DNA of 12,200 bases from Jatrophihabitans sp. (GTDB taxonomy: Bacteria > Actinomycetota > Actinomycetes > Mycobacteriales > Jatrophihabitantaceae). Shown here piece by piece: positions 1 through 6,099 of this stretch (positions within the stretch are counted from its first letter, which is position 1; the number at the start of each line of letters is the position of its first letter). The notes under the pieces were generated by a model, which saw only the letters and a program-made list of their open reading frames with translations, searched no databases and had not been told where the DNA came from. The stretch is taken from positions 1 through 12,200 of the forward strand of contig JAOPVG010000576.1 in NCBI GenBank assembly GCA_025966255.1, given 5' to 3'. The position numbers were made by a program, and so were the translations under genes.

Positions 1-2
1 AG

Positions 3-830
3 GGCTGGCTGCCCCGGCCGCTGAATCTCGCGATCCACTCGGTCGAGCGTTGGCTGGCGCAGCGGGCCGACGAGGTGATCACCTGCTCCATGACGATGCG
101 CAGCGAGGCGACGCAGCTGTTCGAGCTGCCGCCGGACCGGGTCGCCGTGGTGCCCAACGGGATCGACGCGCCTCGGTGGCGGGCCCCGGCCAAGGCGCGG
201 GCCGCCGCGCGAGGGCAGCATCCGGGGGGCGGGCCCCTGCTCGTCTACGCCGGCCGCCTCGTCCACGAGAAGGGCGTGCAGACCCTGCTCGACACGATCC
301 GCCCATTGCGCCAAGCACATCCCGACCTGCGGCTCGCGATCGCCGGCACCGGCACGCATGAGGCAGCGCTGCACGCGCTCGCGCGCAAGCTACGGATCGC
401 CCGTACGATCGATTGGCTCGGCTTCGTGCCCGAGACCCGGCTGGCCGCCCTGCTGGGCGCGGCCGACGCCGTCGTCGTCCCGTCCTTCTACGAGCCGTTC
501 GGGATCGTCGCTCTCGAGGCCGCCGCCTCGGGAGCCCCGCTGGTCGTGGCCGAGACGGGCGGCCTGCGCGACCTCGCCGCCGCCGGGATCGCGGCCGCCT
601 CGTTCCCGGCCGGCGACGCGGACGCCCTCACCACGGTGATCGGCAAGCTGCTCGCCGACCCGGCTACGGCCCAACAGGCGGCCGCCCGGGCGGCGCGGAT
701 CGTCCGGCGCAGCTACACGTGGGGGGCGGTGGCCGCGCAGACCGAGGCCGTCTACGCCCGGGCCGGGCAGCGCCGCCGCCAGCCCGGTGTGCGGTCGACG
801 TCGGTCACGACAGCGTCCGGCGGTCCTTGA
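3..830 (+). CDS. GT4 glycosyltransferase, C-terminal part (Rv3032-like, 5' truncated)
   Basis: The frame is open from base 3, so the gene begins outside the window; 275 residues of the C-terminal Rossmann half are present. It is a retaining GT-B fold enzyme that probably transfers a hexose from a nucleotide sugar to a growing glucan in the cytoplasm. Visible signs are HSVERWLAQRADEVITCS near the left edge, VVPNGID, YAGRLVHEKG (start of the nucleotide-binding domain), and EPFGIVALE, the E-x7-E donor-binding motif of GT4. From memory, the VERWLA..ITCS block and the EPFG region closely resemble mycobacterial Rv3032, the alpha-1,4-glucosyltransferase of methylglucose lipopolysaccharide synthesis. 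An in-frame ATG at 105 bp or earlier is internal and is not the start. The stop lies inside the end of the convergent acyltransferase gene (26-bp tail-to-tail overlap). GT4 membership is near certain; the exact substrate is inferred. Confidence 0.93.
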   Translation, partial: GWLPRPLNLAIHSVERWLAQRADEVITCSMTMRSEATQLFELPPDRVAVVPNGIDAPRWRAPAKARAAARGQHPGGGPLLVYAGRLVHEKGVQTLLDTIRPLRQAHPDLRLAIAGTGTHEAALHALARKLRIARTIDWLGFVPETRLAALLGAADAVVVPSFYEPFGIVALEAAASGAPLVVAETGGLRDLAAAGIAAASFPAGDADALTTVIGKLLADPATAQQAAARAARIVRRSYTWGAVAAQTEAVYARAGQRRRQPGVRSTSVTTASGGP

Positions 831-1437
831 CGACGCGGGCGGGGACGCCGACGGCCACGCAGTACGCCGGCAGGTCGCGGGTGACCACGGCATTCGCGCC
901 GACGACCGATCCCTCGCCGATGATCACGCCGCTCGACACGGTGACCTTCGTGCCGATCCAGACGTCGGGCTCGATGCGGACCCGGGCCTTCGAGATCCCC
1001 TGGTCCTTGATCGGCGTCGTGAGGTCGCCGAACTTGTGGTCGAAGTCGGAGATGTAGACGCTGTCGGCGATGAGCGCCGCGGCGCCGATATCAACGTCCA
1101 GGTAGCAGTTGATCGACACGTCACGGCCCAGCACGCCCTTGTCGCCGAGGGTCAGCGTGCCCTCGTGACAGCGCAGCGCGGTGTTGACTCCGAGGTGCAC
1201 CCACCGGCCGAGGACGAGCCGCGCATAGCCGGGCCGGGCGTACAGCTCGACCCCGCGATCCAGGAACACGAAGCCGCGGGTGACGACGTGCGGATTGGCC
1301 AACTTGAAGCGCAGGAAGCGCCAGTACCGCACGAGGTACCAGGGCGTGTACGCGCGGTGCCGAACGATCCAGCGCAGGGAGGCCAGCGTCACGAAGCGCG
1401 CGCTGCGCATCGCGTCGGGGTCAGGCCGTTGCAGCAC
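805..1437 (-). CDS. Hexapeptide-repeat (left-handed beta-helix) acyltransferase, Rv3034c-like
   Basis: This 210-residue cytoplasmic enzyme belongs to the maltose/galactoside O-acetyltransferase type and would move an acetyl or other acyl group from acyl-CoA to a sugar hydroxyl. Residues about 73-200 carry hexapeptide repeats (LGRWVHLG, IGAAALIADSVYI, VWIGTKVTVSSGVIIGEGSVVGAN), ending in the family hallmark VGVPARVVK. DFDH (131-134) supplies the likely catalytic His134. The basic, Trp/Tyr-rich N-terminus (YLVRYWRFLRFK) precedes the helix. The GTG at 1437 is preferred because GGGGGGAG lies 4 bases before it and it overlaps the upstream HAD gene by 17 bp, suggesting coupled translation; an ATG at 1410 is possible but lacks an SD. 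It is the last gene of the operon. From memory it resembles Rv3034c of the MGLP locus, so a glucan acyltransferase role is plausible. The acyl group and acceptor are unknown. Confidence 0.9.
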   Translation of the reverse strand: MLQRPDPDAMRSARFVTLASLRWIVRHRAYTPWYLVRYWRFLRFKLANPHVVTRGFVFLDRGVELYARPGYARLVLGRWVHLGVNTALRCHEGTLTLGDKGVLGRDVSINCYLDVDIGAAALIADSVYISDFDHKFGDLTTPIKDQGISKARVRIEPDVWIGTKVTVSSGVIIGEGSVVGANAVVTRDLPAYCVAVGVPARVVKDRRTLS

Positions 1438-2095
1438 CGGACTCCCCCCGCGTCAGACCGAGTACCGGCAACAGGTCGCGCGGCGTCGCACAGATCGGCG
1501 AGGCACCCGCCGCGGACAGCTCGCCGGGCAGCCCGTAGCCCCAGCCGGCGCCCACACAGCTGATTCCGTGCTCGCGGGCGCCGTACACGTCGTGCTCGCG
1601 GTCGCCGATCATCACCGTCCCGGCCGGGTCGACGTCGCCGAGGCGGCTGAGCACCTTCTCGATCACGAGGGCCTTCGTGGGTAGCGACCCGTCGGTCTCG
1701 TCGCCGCCGACCGTCTCGAAGAACTCGGCGAAGCCGAGATGCTCGACGATCGGAACGGCGTAGTGCTCGGGCTTGCTCGTGGCGACGGCCATCCGCAGGC
1801 CGGCCGTGCGCGCCGCCGCGAGAACCTCGCGGACGCCGTCGTACGCGGTCGCCCGGTACATGCCGCCGCCATCCACGTAGTGCTCGCGGTACGCCCCGAT
1901 CACGTCCCACAGCTTGGCCTCGCCGACCAGCGGGGGCAGCGACTCGTAGAACGGCGGTCCGAGCAGCGCCTGCTCGGTGACCGGGTCGAGCGGCGGCAGG
2001 CCGTTCACCGCGAAGGCGTGCCGGAGCGCGGCGAGGATGCCGGGCGCGGAGTCCGACAGCGTGCCGTCGAGATCGAAGAGGACGAGCGGTGCCAC
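1421..2095 (-). CDS. HAD-superfamily phosphatase, phosphoglycolate phosphatase-like
   Basis: This 224-residue cytoplasmic phosphomonoesterase has a complete HAD core. Motif I is FDLDGTLSDS with nucleophile D8 and acid/base D10. Motif II is VATSKPEH (T106/S107), followed by K141 in LPTKALVIEKVL and motif IV IGDREHD (D165, D169). The insert between motifs I and II is a helical C1 cap as in Gph/PGP enzymes. The start is the GTG at 2095, just before APLVLFDLDGT and only 2 bases after the methyltransferase stop; the same frame stays open further upstream, but that part lies across the methyltransferase and is a shadow. No SD is visible, consistent with translational coupling. It lies between a methyltransferase and an acyltransferase in an MGLP-like operon. 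A sugar-phosphate or glycosyl-phosphoglycerate substrate is therefore an attractive guess, but the sequence cannot tell this from general phosphoglycolate phosphatase activity. Confidence 0.92.
   Translation of the reverse strand: MAPLVLFDLDGTLSDSAPGILAALRHAFAVNGLPPLDPVTEQALLGPPFYESLPPLVGEAKLWDVIGAYREHYVDGGGMYRATAYDGVREVLAAARTAGLRMAVATSKPEHYAVPIVEHLGFAEFFETVGGDETDGSLPTKALVIEKVLSRLGDVDPAGTVMIGDREHDVYGAREHGISCVGAGWGYGLPGELSAAGASPICATPRDLLPVLGLTRGESGAATA
1442..1449 (-). promoter_or_regulatory. Shine-Dalgarno of the acyltransferase gene
   Basis: On the minus strand GGGGGGAG sits 4 bases before the GTG at 1437, inside the end of the HAD gene. It decides for this GTG over the ATG at 1410, which has no such sequence upstream. 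Confidence 0.6.
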
Positions 2096-2097
2096 GG

Positions 2098-3042
2098 TCA
2101 GTGCTTCAGGCCGGTGATCTCGGCGTTGTAGAACAACCCGCGCGGCACGGCACGCTCGAGGCGCGCGTCGATCGCCGAGAGCCGTTGCCAGCCCTTGAGC
2201 GCAAAGTTGGCCCACCGAAGGCCGAGCTTGTCCTTCGGCACCGCGCACTCGAACGTGCGCACCGGCCACCCGAACCACGACGCGAGCAGTTCCGAGGTGG
2301 CCACCTGCACGTCGGTCGCGCCCGCTCCGCGCGCCATGGTCTCGAGCTCGTCCGGCACGAACGTGTGGATGTCGACGACCGCTTCCAGCGCGGCGGCCCG
2401 CGAGGACTTGTCGAGCTCGGCCTGCGGCCTCCGCCAGGCGGCAAGCTGCGGCAACCGGGTCAGGTTGGTGGCCGCCCACCAGGTGAATCGGGAGAGCTTG
2501 CGGGCGACATAGTCGCCGTGGCGCGTCGGCTCGCCGGCGAATACGAAGCGACCACCGGGCTTGAGCACGCGCAGGATCTCGCTGAAGGCGAGGTGCAGGT
2601 CGGGGATGTGGTGCAGCACCGCGTGCCCGATGACGATGTCGAACGTCGCGTCGTCGTACGGCAGCCGCTCGGCATCCGCGACCCGGCCCTCGACCTCGAA
2701 GCCGAGCGAGCGGGCGTTGCGCTGCGCCACTTCCACCATGCCCGGGCTCAGGTCGGTGACGTGGCCCTGCTCGATGACGCCGGCGAGCTTGAGGTTGAGC
2801 GTGAAGAAGCCGGTGCCGCAGCCGAGTTCGAGCGAGGTGGCGTAAGGCCAGCCGTCGGTGCCGGCGACGTGGGCGAACCGCTCGCGCGCATAGTCGATGC
2901 AGCGCTCGTCGAAGGAGATCGACCACTTCTCGTCATAGGTGCCCGCCTCCCAGTCGTGATAGAGGATGTTGGCCAGCTTGGGGTCCGTCCAGGCGGCCTC
3001 GACCTCTTCGGCCGTCGCGTGCGGATTCGGCAGCGCGGTCAT
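2098..3042 (-). CDS. Class I SAM-dependent methyltransferase, Rv3038c-like
   Basis: This 314-residue cytoplasmic protein should transfer a methyl group from S-adenosylmethionine. The Rossmann signature LELGCGTGFF is at 71-80, the acidic residue after strand 2 is D97 in VTDLSPGM, the adenine-contact region is VADAERLPYDD (121-131), motif IV FDIVIGHAVLHHIPD is at 134-148, and LKPGGRFVF is at 160-168. The C-terminal third (DKSSRAAALEAVVDIHTF, WFGWPVRTFE) is specific to this subfamily. The ATG at 3042 overlaps the enoyl-CoA hydratase stop as TGATG, so the two are translationally coupled. Longer upstream reading in this frame runs across the hydratase gene and is not coding. From memory the N-terminus (NPHATAE.VEAA, YHDWEA..YDEKWSIS) closely matches mycobacterial Rv3038c, whose substrate I do not know to be established. 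Glucan or small-molecule O-methylation is inferred from context only. Confidence 0.94.
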   Translation of the reverse strand: MTALPNPHATAEEVEAAWTDPKLANILYHDWEAGTYDEKWSISFDERCIDYARERFAHVAGTDGWPYATSLELGCGTGFFTLNLKLAGVIEQGHVTDLSPGMVEVAQRNARSLGFEVEGRVADAERLPYDDATFDIVIGHAVLHHIPDLHLAFSEILRVLKPGGRFVFAGEPTRHGDYVARKLSRFTWWAATNLTRLPQLAAWRRPQAELDKSSRAAALEAVVDIHTFVPDELETMARGAGATDVQVATSELLASWFGWPVRTFECAVPKDKLGLRWANFALKGWQRLSAIDARLERAVPRGLFYNAEITGLKH

Positions 3043-3836
3043 CAGTTGAAGACCGCCTTGCCGGGACCGTTCTCGATGAACGACGCCATCCCGATCGTGC
3101 GGTCGTCGGTGGCGAACAGCGAGGCGAACAAGTAGGTCTCCAGGCGCAGGCCGGAGGCGAGGTCGCCGTCCAGGCCGCCGTCGATCGCGGCCTTCGCCGC
3201 GGCGAGCGCGAGCGCCGGACCCTTGGCGAACTTCGCGGCCATGGCGAGGGCGGTCGAGTAGACGTCCTCCTTCGGGACGACGGCGTCGACGAGCCCGATC
3301 TCCAACGCCTCGTCTGCTTCCACGAACCGGCCGGTGTAGATCAGGTCCTTCGCCTTGGCCGGGCCGATGAGCCGCGCCAGGCGCTGCGTGCCGCCGGCGC
3401 CGGGAATGATGCCGAGCAGGATCTCCGGCTGCCCCCACTTCGCGTTGTCCGCGCTCACCCGGAAGTCGGCCGTGAGCGCCAGTTCGCAGCCGCCCCCGAG
3501 CGCATAACCGGTGACAGCGGCGATGACGGGCTTGGGAATGTGGGCCAACGCGTCGAAGGACGACGAGAGGCGCTGCGCGTCACGAAACATGTACGCGTGA
3601 TCCTGCGCCGCGAACTCCTTGACGTCGGCTCCGGCCGCAAACACCTTCTCCCCGCCACAGATCACCACGGCCCGCACGGCGGGGTCGGCCGCCACCCGAT
3701 CGGCCGCAGCCCGCAGCTGCTCCTGCAGCTCCGTGTTGATCGCGTTCATCGGCGGACGGTCCAGGCGGATCGTCGCGACGCCCGCGGGCGACCCGTCGGA
3801 TCCGTCGCCGATCTCGACGCGCACCAGCTCCGTCAT
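3042..3836 (-). CDS. Enoyl-CoA hydratase/isomerase (crotonase family)
   Basis: This 264-residue crotonase-fold enzyme adds water to trans-2-enoyl-CoA. Both catalytic glutamates of classical hydratases are present: E118 in ALGGGCELAL and E138 in GQPEILLGIIPGAGGTQRL. The oxyanion loop FAAGADVKEF is at about 66-75, and the C-terminal helix with GPALALAAAKAAID is intact. The length is typical. The ATG at 3836 is chosen because GGAAAGG lies 6 bases upstream and MTELVRVEI aligns with normal family starts; an in-frame start at 3866 adds ten residues without support. It is the first gene of the operon hydratase-methyltransferase-HAD-acyltransferase. Its position next to the Rv3038c-like gene matches echA17 (Rv3039c) in M. 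tuberculosis, as I recall it. It may supply or remodel short acyl-CoAs, or serve ordinary beta-oxidation; the sequence does not decide this. Confidence 0.95.
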   Translation of the reverse strand: MTELVRVEIGDGSDGSPAGVATIRLDRPPMNAINTELQEQLRAAADRVAADPAVRAVVICGGEKVFAAGADVKEFAAQDHAYMFRDAQRLSSSFDALAHIPKPVIAAVTGYALGGGCELALTADFRVSADNAKWGQPEILLGIIPGAGGTQRLARLIGPAKAKDLIYTGRFVEADEALEIGLVDAVVPKEDVYSTALAMAAKFAKGPALALAAAKAAIDGGLDGDLASGLRLETYLFASLFATDDRTIGMASFIENGPGKAVFN

Positions 3837-3851
3837 CGCAGCCCTTTCCGT

Positions 3852-3875
3852 TCGTGACACGACCACCGGAGCCTA
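3852..3875 (-). promoter_or_regulatory. Possible promoter and small palindrome of the hydratase operon
   Basis: On the minus strand TAGGCT (3870-3875) fits the actinobacterial TANNNT -10 pattern and would give a leader of about 27 bases, which contains the hydratase SD. A perfect 5-1-5 palindrome, TCGTG-A-CACGA (3852-3862), lies at the predicted transcription start, where a repressor could bind. No convincing -35 is seen. The element is short and could occur by chance. Confidence 0.28.
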
Positions 3876-3942
3876 CGGGGCAAGCCGATCGAGGTCCTGA
3901 CGTGAGGGGGTGCGGGAACTCGTCGACCACTCCGGCCGGTGA

Positions 3943-4740
3943 TCAGCGGGCGCGCGCCGACCAGCGGCCGCGATTCCGGTGGACCTCGAGGTCCAGGCCG
4001 AACGTCTCCGACAGCGGGCCGGCCTTCAGCACGTCGCGGGTGAGACCGGACGCCACCACCTGGCCTTCGCGCAGCAGCAGCACGTGGGTGATGCCGGGCG
4101 GAAGTTCCTCGACGTGGTGCGTGACGAGCACCGACGCCGGCGCATCGGGATCGTCGGCGAAGCGGGTCAGTCGACGCAGCAGGTCTTCGCGGCCACCGAG
4201 ATCCATGCCGGCGGCGGGCTCGTCGAGCAGCAGGAGCTCGGGGTCGGTCATCAGCGCCCGCGCGATCTGGACGCGCTGCCGCTCCCCTTGGCTCAACGTG
4301 CCGTAGGTCCGTTGCCCGAGATCGCCGACACCGGCCAGCTCCAGCAACCGGGTCGCGCGCCGCACGTCGAGACGTCCGTACGCCTCGCGCCAGCGGCCGA
4401 GCACCGAGTAGCCGGCGCTGACGACGACGTCAGTGACGATCTCGCCGCCGGGAATCCGCTCGGCCAGGGCGGCACTCGCGACGCCGATGCGCGGCCGCAG
4501 TTCGAAGACGTCGACCCGGCCGAGCCGTTCCCCGAACACGTACGCTTCACCCGACGACGGGTGCATGGCGGCCGATGCGATCTGCAGCAGGGTGGTCTTA
4601 CCGGCGCCGTTCGGGCCCAGTACCGCCCAGCGCTCGTCCTCCTCCACCGTCCAGTTGATGCGGTCGAGCAGGATCTTGGTGCCCCGGCGGACGGTGACGT
4701 CGACGAACTGGAGGACCGCATCCGGATTGAGCTCTGCCAC
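3943..4740 (-). CDS. Orphan ABC-type ATPase (Rv3041c-position homologue)
   Basis: This single ATP-binding cassette of 265 residues is read from the GTG at 4740; a GTG at 4758 would add six residues. Numbered from 4758, Walker A GPNGAGKT is at 48-55, signature LSQGE at 155-159, Walker B LLLLDE at 175-180, and the H-loop is VTHH (H214). The usual Q-loop glutamine appears to be missing: the stretch reads IGVASAALAERIP. No membrane permease is adjacent, so it may pair with a distant permease or act as a non-transport ABC protein. The start is uncertain: neither GTG has an SD, and the one at 4758 lies inside a perfect inverted repeat (4755-4800), which favours 4740. It is separated from the hydratase by 106 bp and probably has its own transcript. 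Its place upstream of the hydratase matches my recollection of Rv3041c. Confidence 0.85.
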   Translation of the reverse strand: MAELNPDAVLQFVDVTVRRGTKILLDRINWTVEEDERWAVLGPNGAGKTTLLQIASAAMHPSSGEAYVFGERLGRVDVFELRPRIGVASAALAERIPGGEIVTDVVVSAGYSVLGRWREAYGRLDVRRATRLLELAGVGDLGQRTYGTLSQGERQRVQIARALMTDPELLLLDEPAAGMDLGGREDLLRRLTRFADDPDAPASVLVTHHVEELPPGITHVLLLREGQVVASGLTRDVLKAGPLSETFGLDLEVHRNRGRWSARAR

Positions 4741-4754
4741 CGGACCATCAAAGC

Positions 4755-4800
4755 GCACCGGGGTCGAGTGGTTGCGGTGCCACCCGCACGACCCCGGTGC
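4755..4800 (-). terminator. 12-bp perfect inverted repeat, probable terminator of the protease gene
   Basis: GCACCGGGGTCG (4755-4766) and its exact complement (4789-4800) flank a 22-base loop that contains a shorter GTGG/CCAC stem. It starts 34 bases past the protease stop (4834), as expected for a terminator on the minus strand. No strong U-tract follows, which is common in actinobacteria. It also covers the alternative GTG start (4758) of the ABC ATPase, so it could instead be a leader hairpin or operator for that gene. Confidence 0.55.
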
Positions 4801-4833
4801 TGCTATTCGTTCGACCAGCAGAGTGACGGATGA

Positions 4834-5988
4834 TCAGTCCGCCGGCCCCGTGGCCAACGTGACCGACGCGGTGTGCGACGCGCCGTCGCGACCCGTCCAG
4901 GTCACGTTCACACTCGAGCCGGGATTCTTGGCGGTCAGCACCGCGCGCAGCGCCTTCGCGGAGGACACCGACTTGCCGTCGATCGCGGTGATCGTGGAGC
5001 CGGTTGTGATGCCGGCCTTCGCCGCCGGCCCGCCGGCCAAGACGCCAGTGACGCCGGCACCGGCCGCCGAATCCTGTGTGCCGATGCCGAGGAAGCCGGG
5101 GTAGCCGATGTGGATCGCCGCGGTCTCCACACCGCTCTCGATCTTGGTCGAGATCCCGACAGCGCTCTGGATCGGGATGGCGTACGCAGTCGGCGTGGCC
5201 GCCGGCCGCGTCGAGGCGGCGGTGTCCATCCCGATGACCTGGCCGGCCGCGTTGTAGAGCGGACCGCCGGAGTCACCGGCGATGATCGCGGCATTGACCT
5301 CGATGAGGCCGGTGAGGTGCTCCGACTCGCCGCCCGTCCCGTCCGAGGCGGTGATCGACTGGTTGAGCGCGGTCACCTTCCCGCTGACGGCGGTCAGCGT
5401 GCCGGTGCCGCCGGCGTTACCCACGCCGGTCACGCCGTCGCCGACCGAGACGGGCGAGGACGAGCCGGCGAGCTTCGCGGTCTGGAGCCCGGATGCGTTG
5501 CGCAGTTGGAGCACGGCAACATCGCTCGTCGGCGCGGTGCCGACGACGTCGGCGCGGTAGGACTTGCCGGTCGACTCCACGGTGACCGTGATGCTCGTGG
5601 CTCCGTTGACCACGTGGTTGTTGGTGAGCACCTCACCGTTGGAGGTGAGGATCATGCCCGTGCCGGCGCCCTCCGCGTTCTGGTACTTCAGCACCGACAC
5701 GACGGTGACGATGCCGACCTGCTGAGCGGCCGACGCCGCAGTGGCATCGGTCGACATGCGGCGGGATCCGTCGGGCGGCGTCCCCGGTCCGTTCCCGGAC
5801 GAGCCGTTCCCGGACGAGCCGTTCCCGGACGAGCCGCTGCCACCAGGCGCAATGGGCACGAGCAGTGCGGTCGAACCGGAACCGGCGATCGTCACGGGCT
5901 GCCGGTTCACGACCGCGATGCCACCGACGACGGCGACGGCAGTGACGGCAGCAGCGGCGATCGCCCCGGAGGCGTATCTCGTTCTCAT
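4834..5988 (-). CDS. Membrane-anchored trypsin-like serine protease with PDZ domain (PepA/HtrA type)
   Basis: This 384-residue extracytoplasmic protease has four parts: a short basic N-terminus and one hydrophobic helix (about 7-27, signal anchor or signal peptide), a Gly/Ser/Asn/Pro-rich linker (about 47-75) with three GSSGN repeats, a trypsin-like domain, and a C-terminal PDZ domain (about 295-384). The triad is complete: H125 in LTNNHVV, D156 in PTSDVAVLQL, S240 in GDSGGPLYN. The pattern VVGTAPTSDVAVLQL and the Ala/Gly-rich core recall mycobacterial PepA (Rv0125) more than classic DegP. It likely degrades or processes misfolded or surface proteins. The ATG at 5988 is chosen because it begins directly with the signal segment; a -10-like TAGTTT lies 10 bases upstream, implying a nearly leaderless mRNA. 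The same frame is open much further upstream, but that is antisense to glgX. Confidence 0.93.
   Translation of the reverse strand: MRTRYASGAIAAAAVTAVAVVGGIAVVNRQPVTIAGSGSTALLVPIAPGGSGSSGNGSSGNGSSGNGPGTPPDGSRRMSTDATAASAAQQVGIVTVVSVLKYQNAEGAGTGMILTSNGEVLTNNHVVNGATSITVTVESTGKSYRADVVGTAPTSDVAVLQLRNASGLQTAKLAGSSSPVSVGDGVTGVGNAGGTGTLTAVSGKVTALNQSITASDGTGGESEHLTGLIEVNAAIIAGDSGGPLYNAAGQVIGMDTAASTRPAATPTAYAIPIQSAVGISTKIESGVETAAIHIGYPGFLGIGTQDSAAGAGVTGVLAGGPAAKAGITTGSTITAIDGKSVSSAKALRAVLTAKNPGSSVNVTWTGRDGASHTASVTLATGPAD
5791..5835 (-). repeat. Three exact 15-bp tandem repeats in the protease linker
   Basis: GTTCCCGGACGAGCC occurs three times without a mismatch (5791-5805, 5806-5820, 5821-5835), in frame, encoding GSSGN three times at residues 52-66 on the minus strand. 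Exact identity suggests recent slippage or expansion. Copy-number change would only lengthen or shorten the flexible linker. Confidence 0.95.
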
Positions 5989-5998
5989 GGCACAGAGC

Positions 5999-6004
5999 AA
6001 ACTA
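5999..6004 (-). promoter_or_regulatory. Putative -10 box of the protease gene
   Basis: TAGTTT on the minus strand lies 10 bases before the ATG at 5988, so transcription would begin about 3 bases before the start codon. No SD is found at a useful distance (a G-run is about 17 bases away). No clear -35 is seen. Confidence 0.35.
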
Positions 6005-6086
6005 CCCCCGGTGAGACGTGCGCTGAGCACTTCCCATGAGATGCCTGGGAGTCGCGGGCGGAGCGACCCGATCCGCACGGTTCCAC

Positions 6087-6092
6087 TACAGT
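6087..6092 (+). promoter_or_regulatory. Putative -10 box of glgX (leaderless)
   Basis: TACAGT fits TANNNT and ends 7 bases before the GTG at 6100, the spacing expected when transcription starts at the first base of the start codon. There is no SD before this GTG, nor before the alternative ATG at 6139. The -35 region is poor. Confidence 0.45.
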
Positions 6093-6099
6093 CCGGCGA

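Noticed and set aside
787..1563. A 258-codon + strand open frame opposite the acyltransferase and HAD genes.
   Set aside because: The minus-strand proteins have full motif sets; this frame is a charged, repetitive shadow.
2089..3135. A 348-codon + strand open frame opposite the methyltransferase.
   Set aside because: Antisense shadow; composition is Arg/Gly/Val-rich without motifs, while the opposite strand encodes a full SAM methyltransferase.
3043..3438. N-terminal extension of the methyltransferase frame into the hydratase gene.
   Set aside because: The extension is a frame-shifted reading of the hydratase coding sequence; the TGATG junction at 3040-3044 gives a clean start.
5791..5835. 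Tandem repeats considered as a CRISPR array.
   Set aside because: Copies are contiguous, 15 bp, without spacers and in frame within a protein linker.
6032..6050. TCCCA/TGGGA inverted pair in the protease-glgX divergent region as an operator.
   Set aside because: Only 5 bp per arm with a 9-base gap and no repeat elsewhere; compatible with chance.
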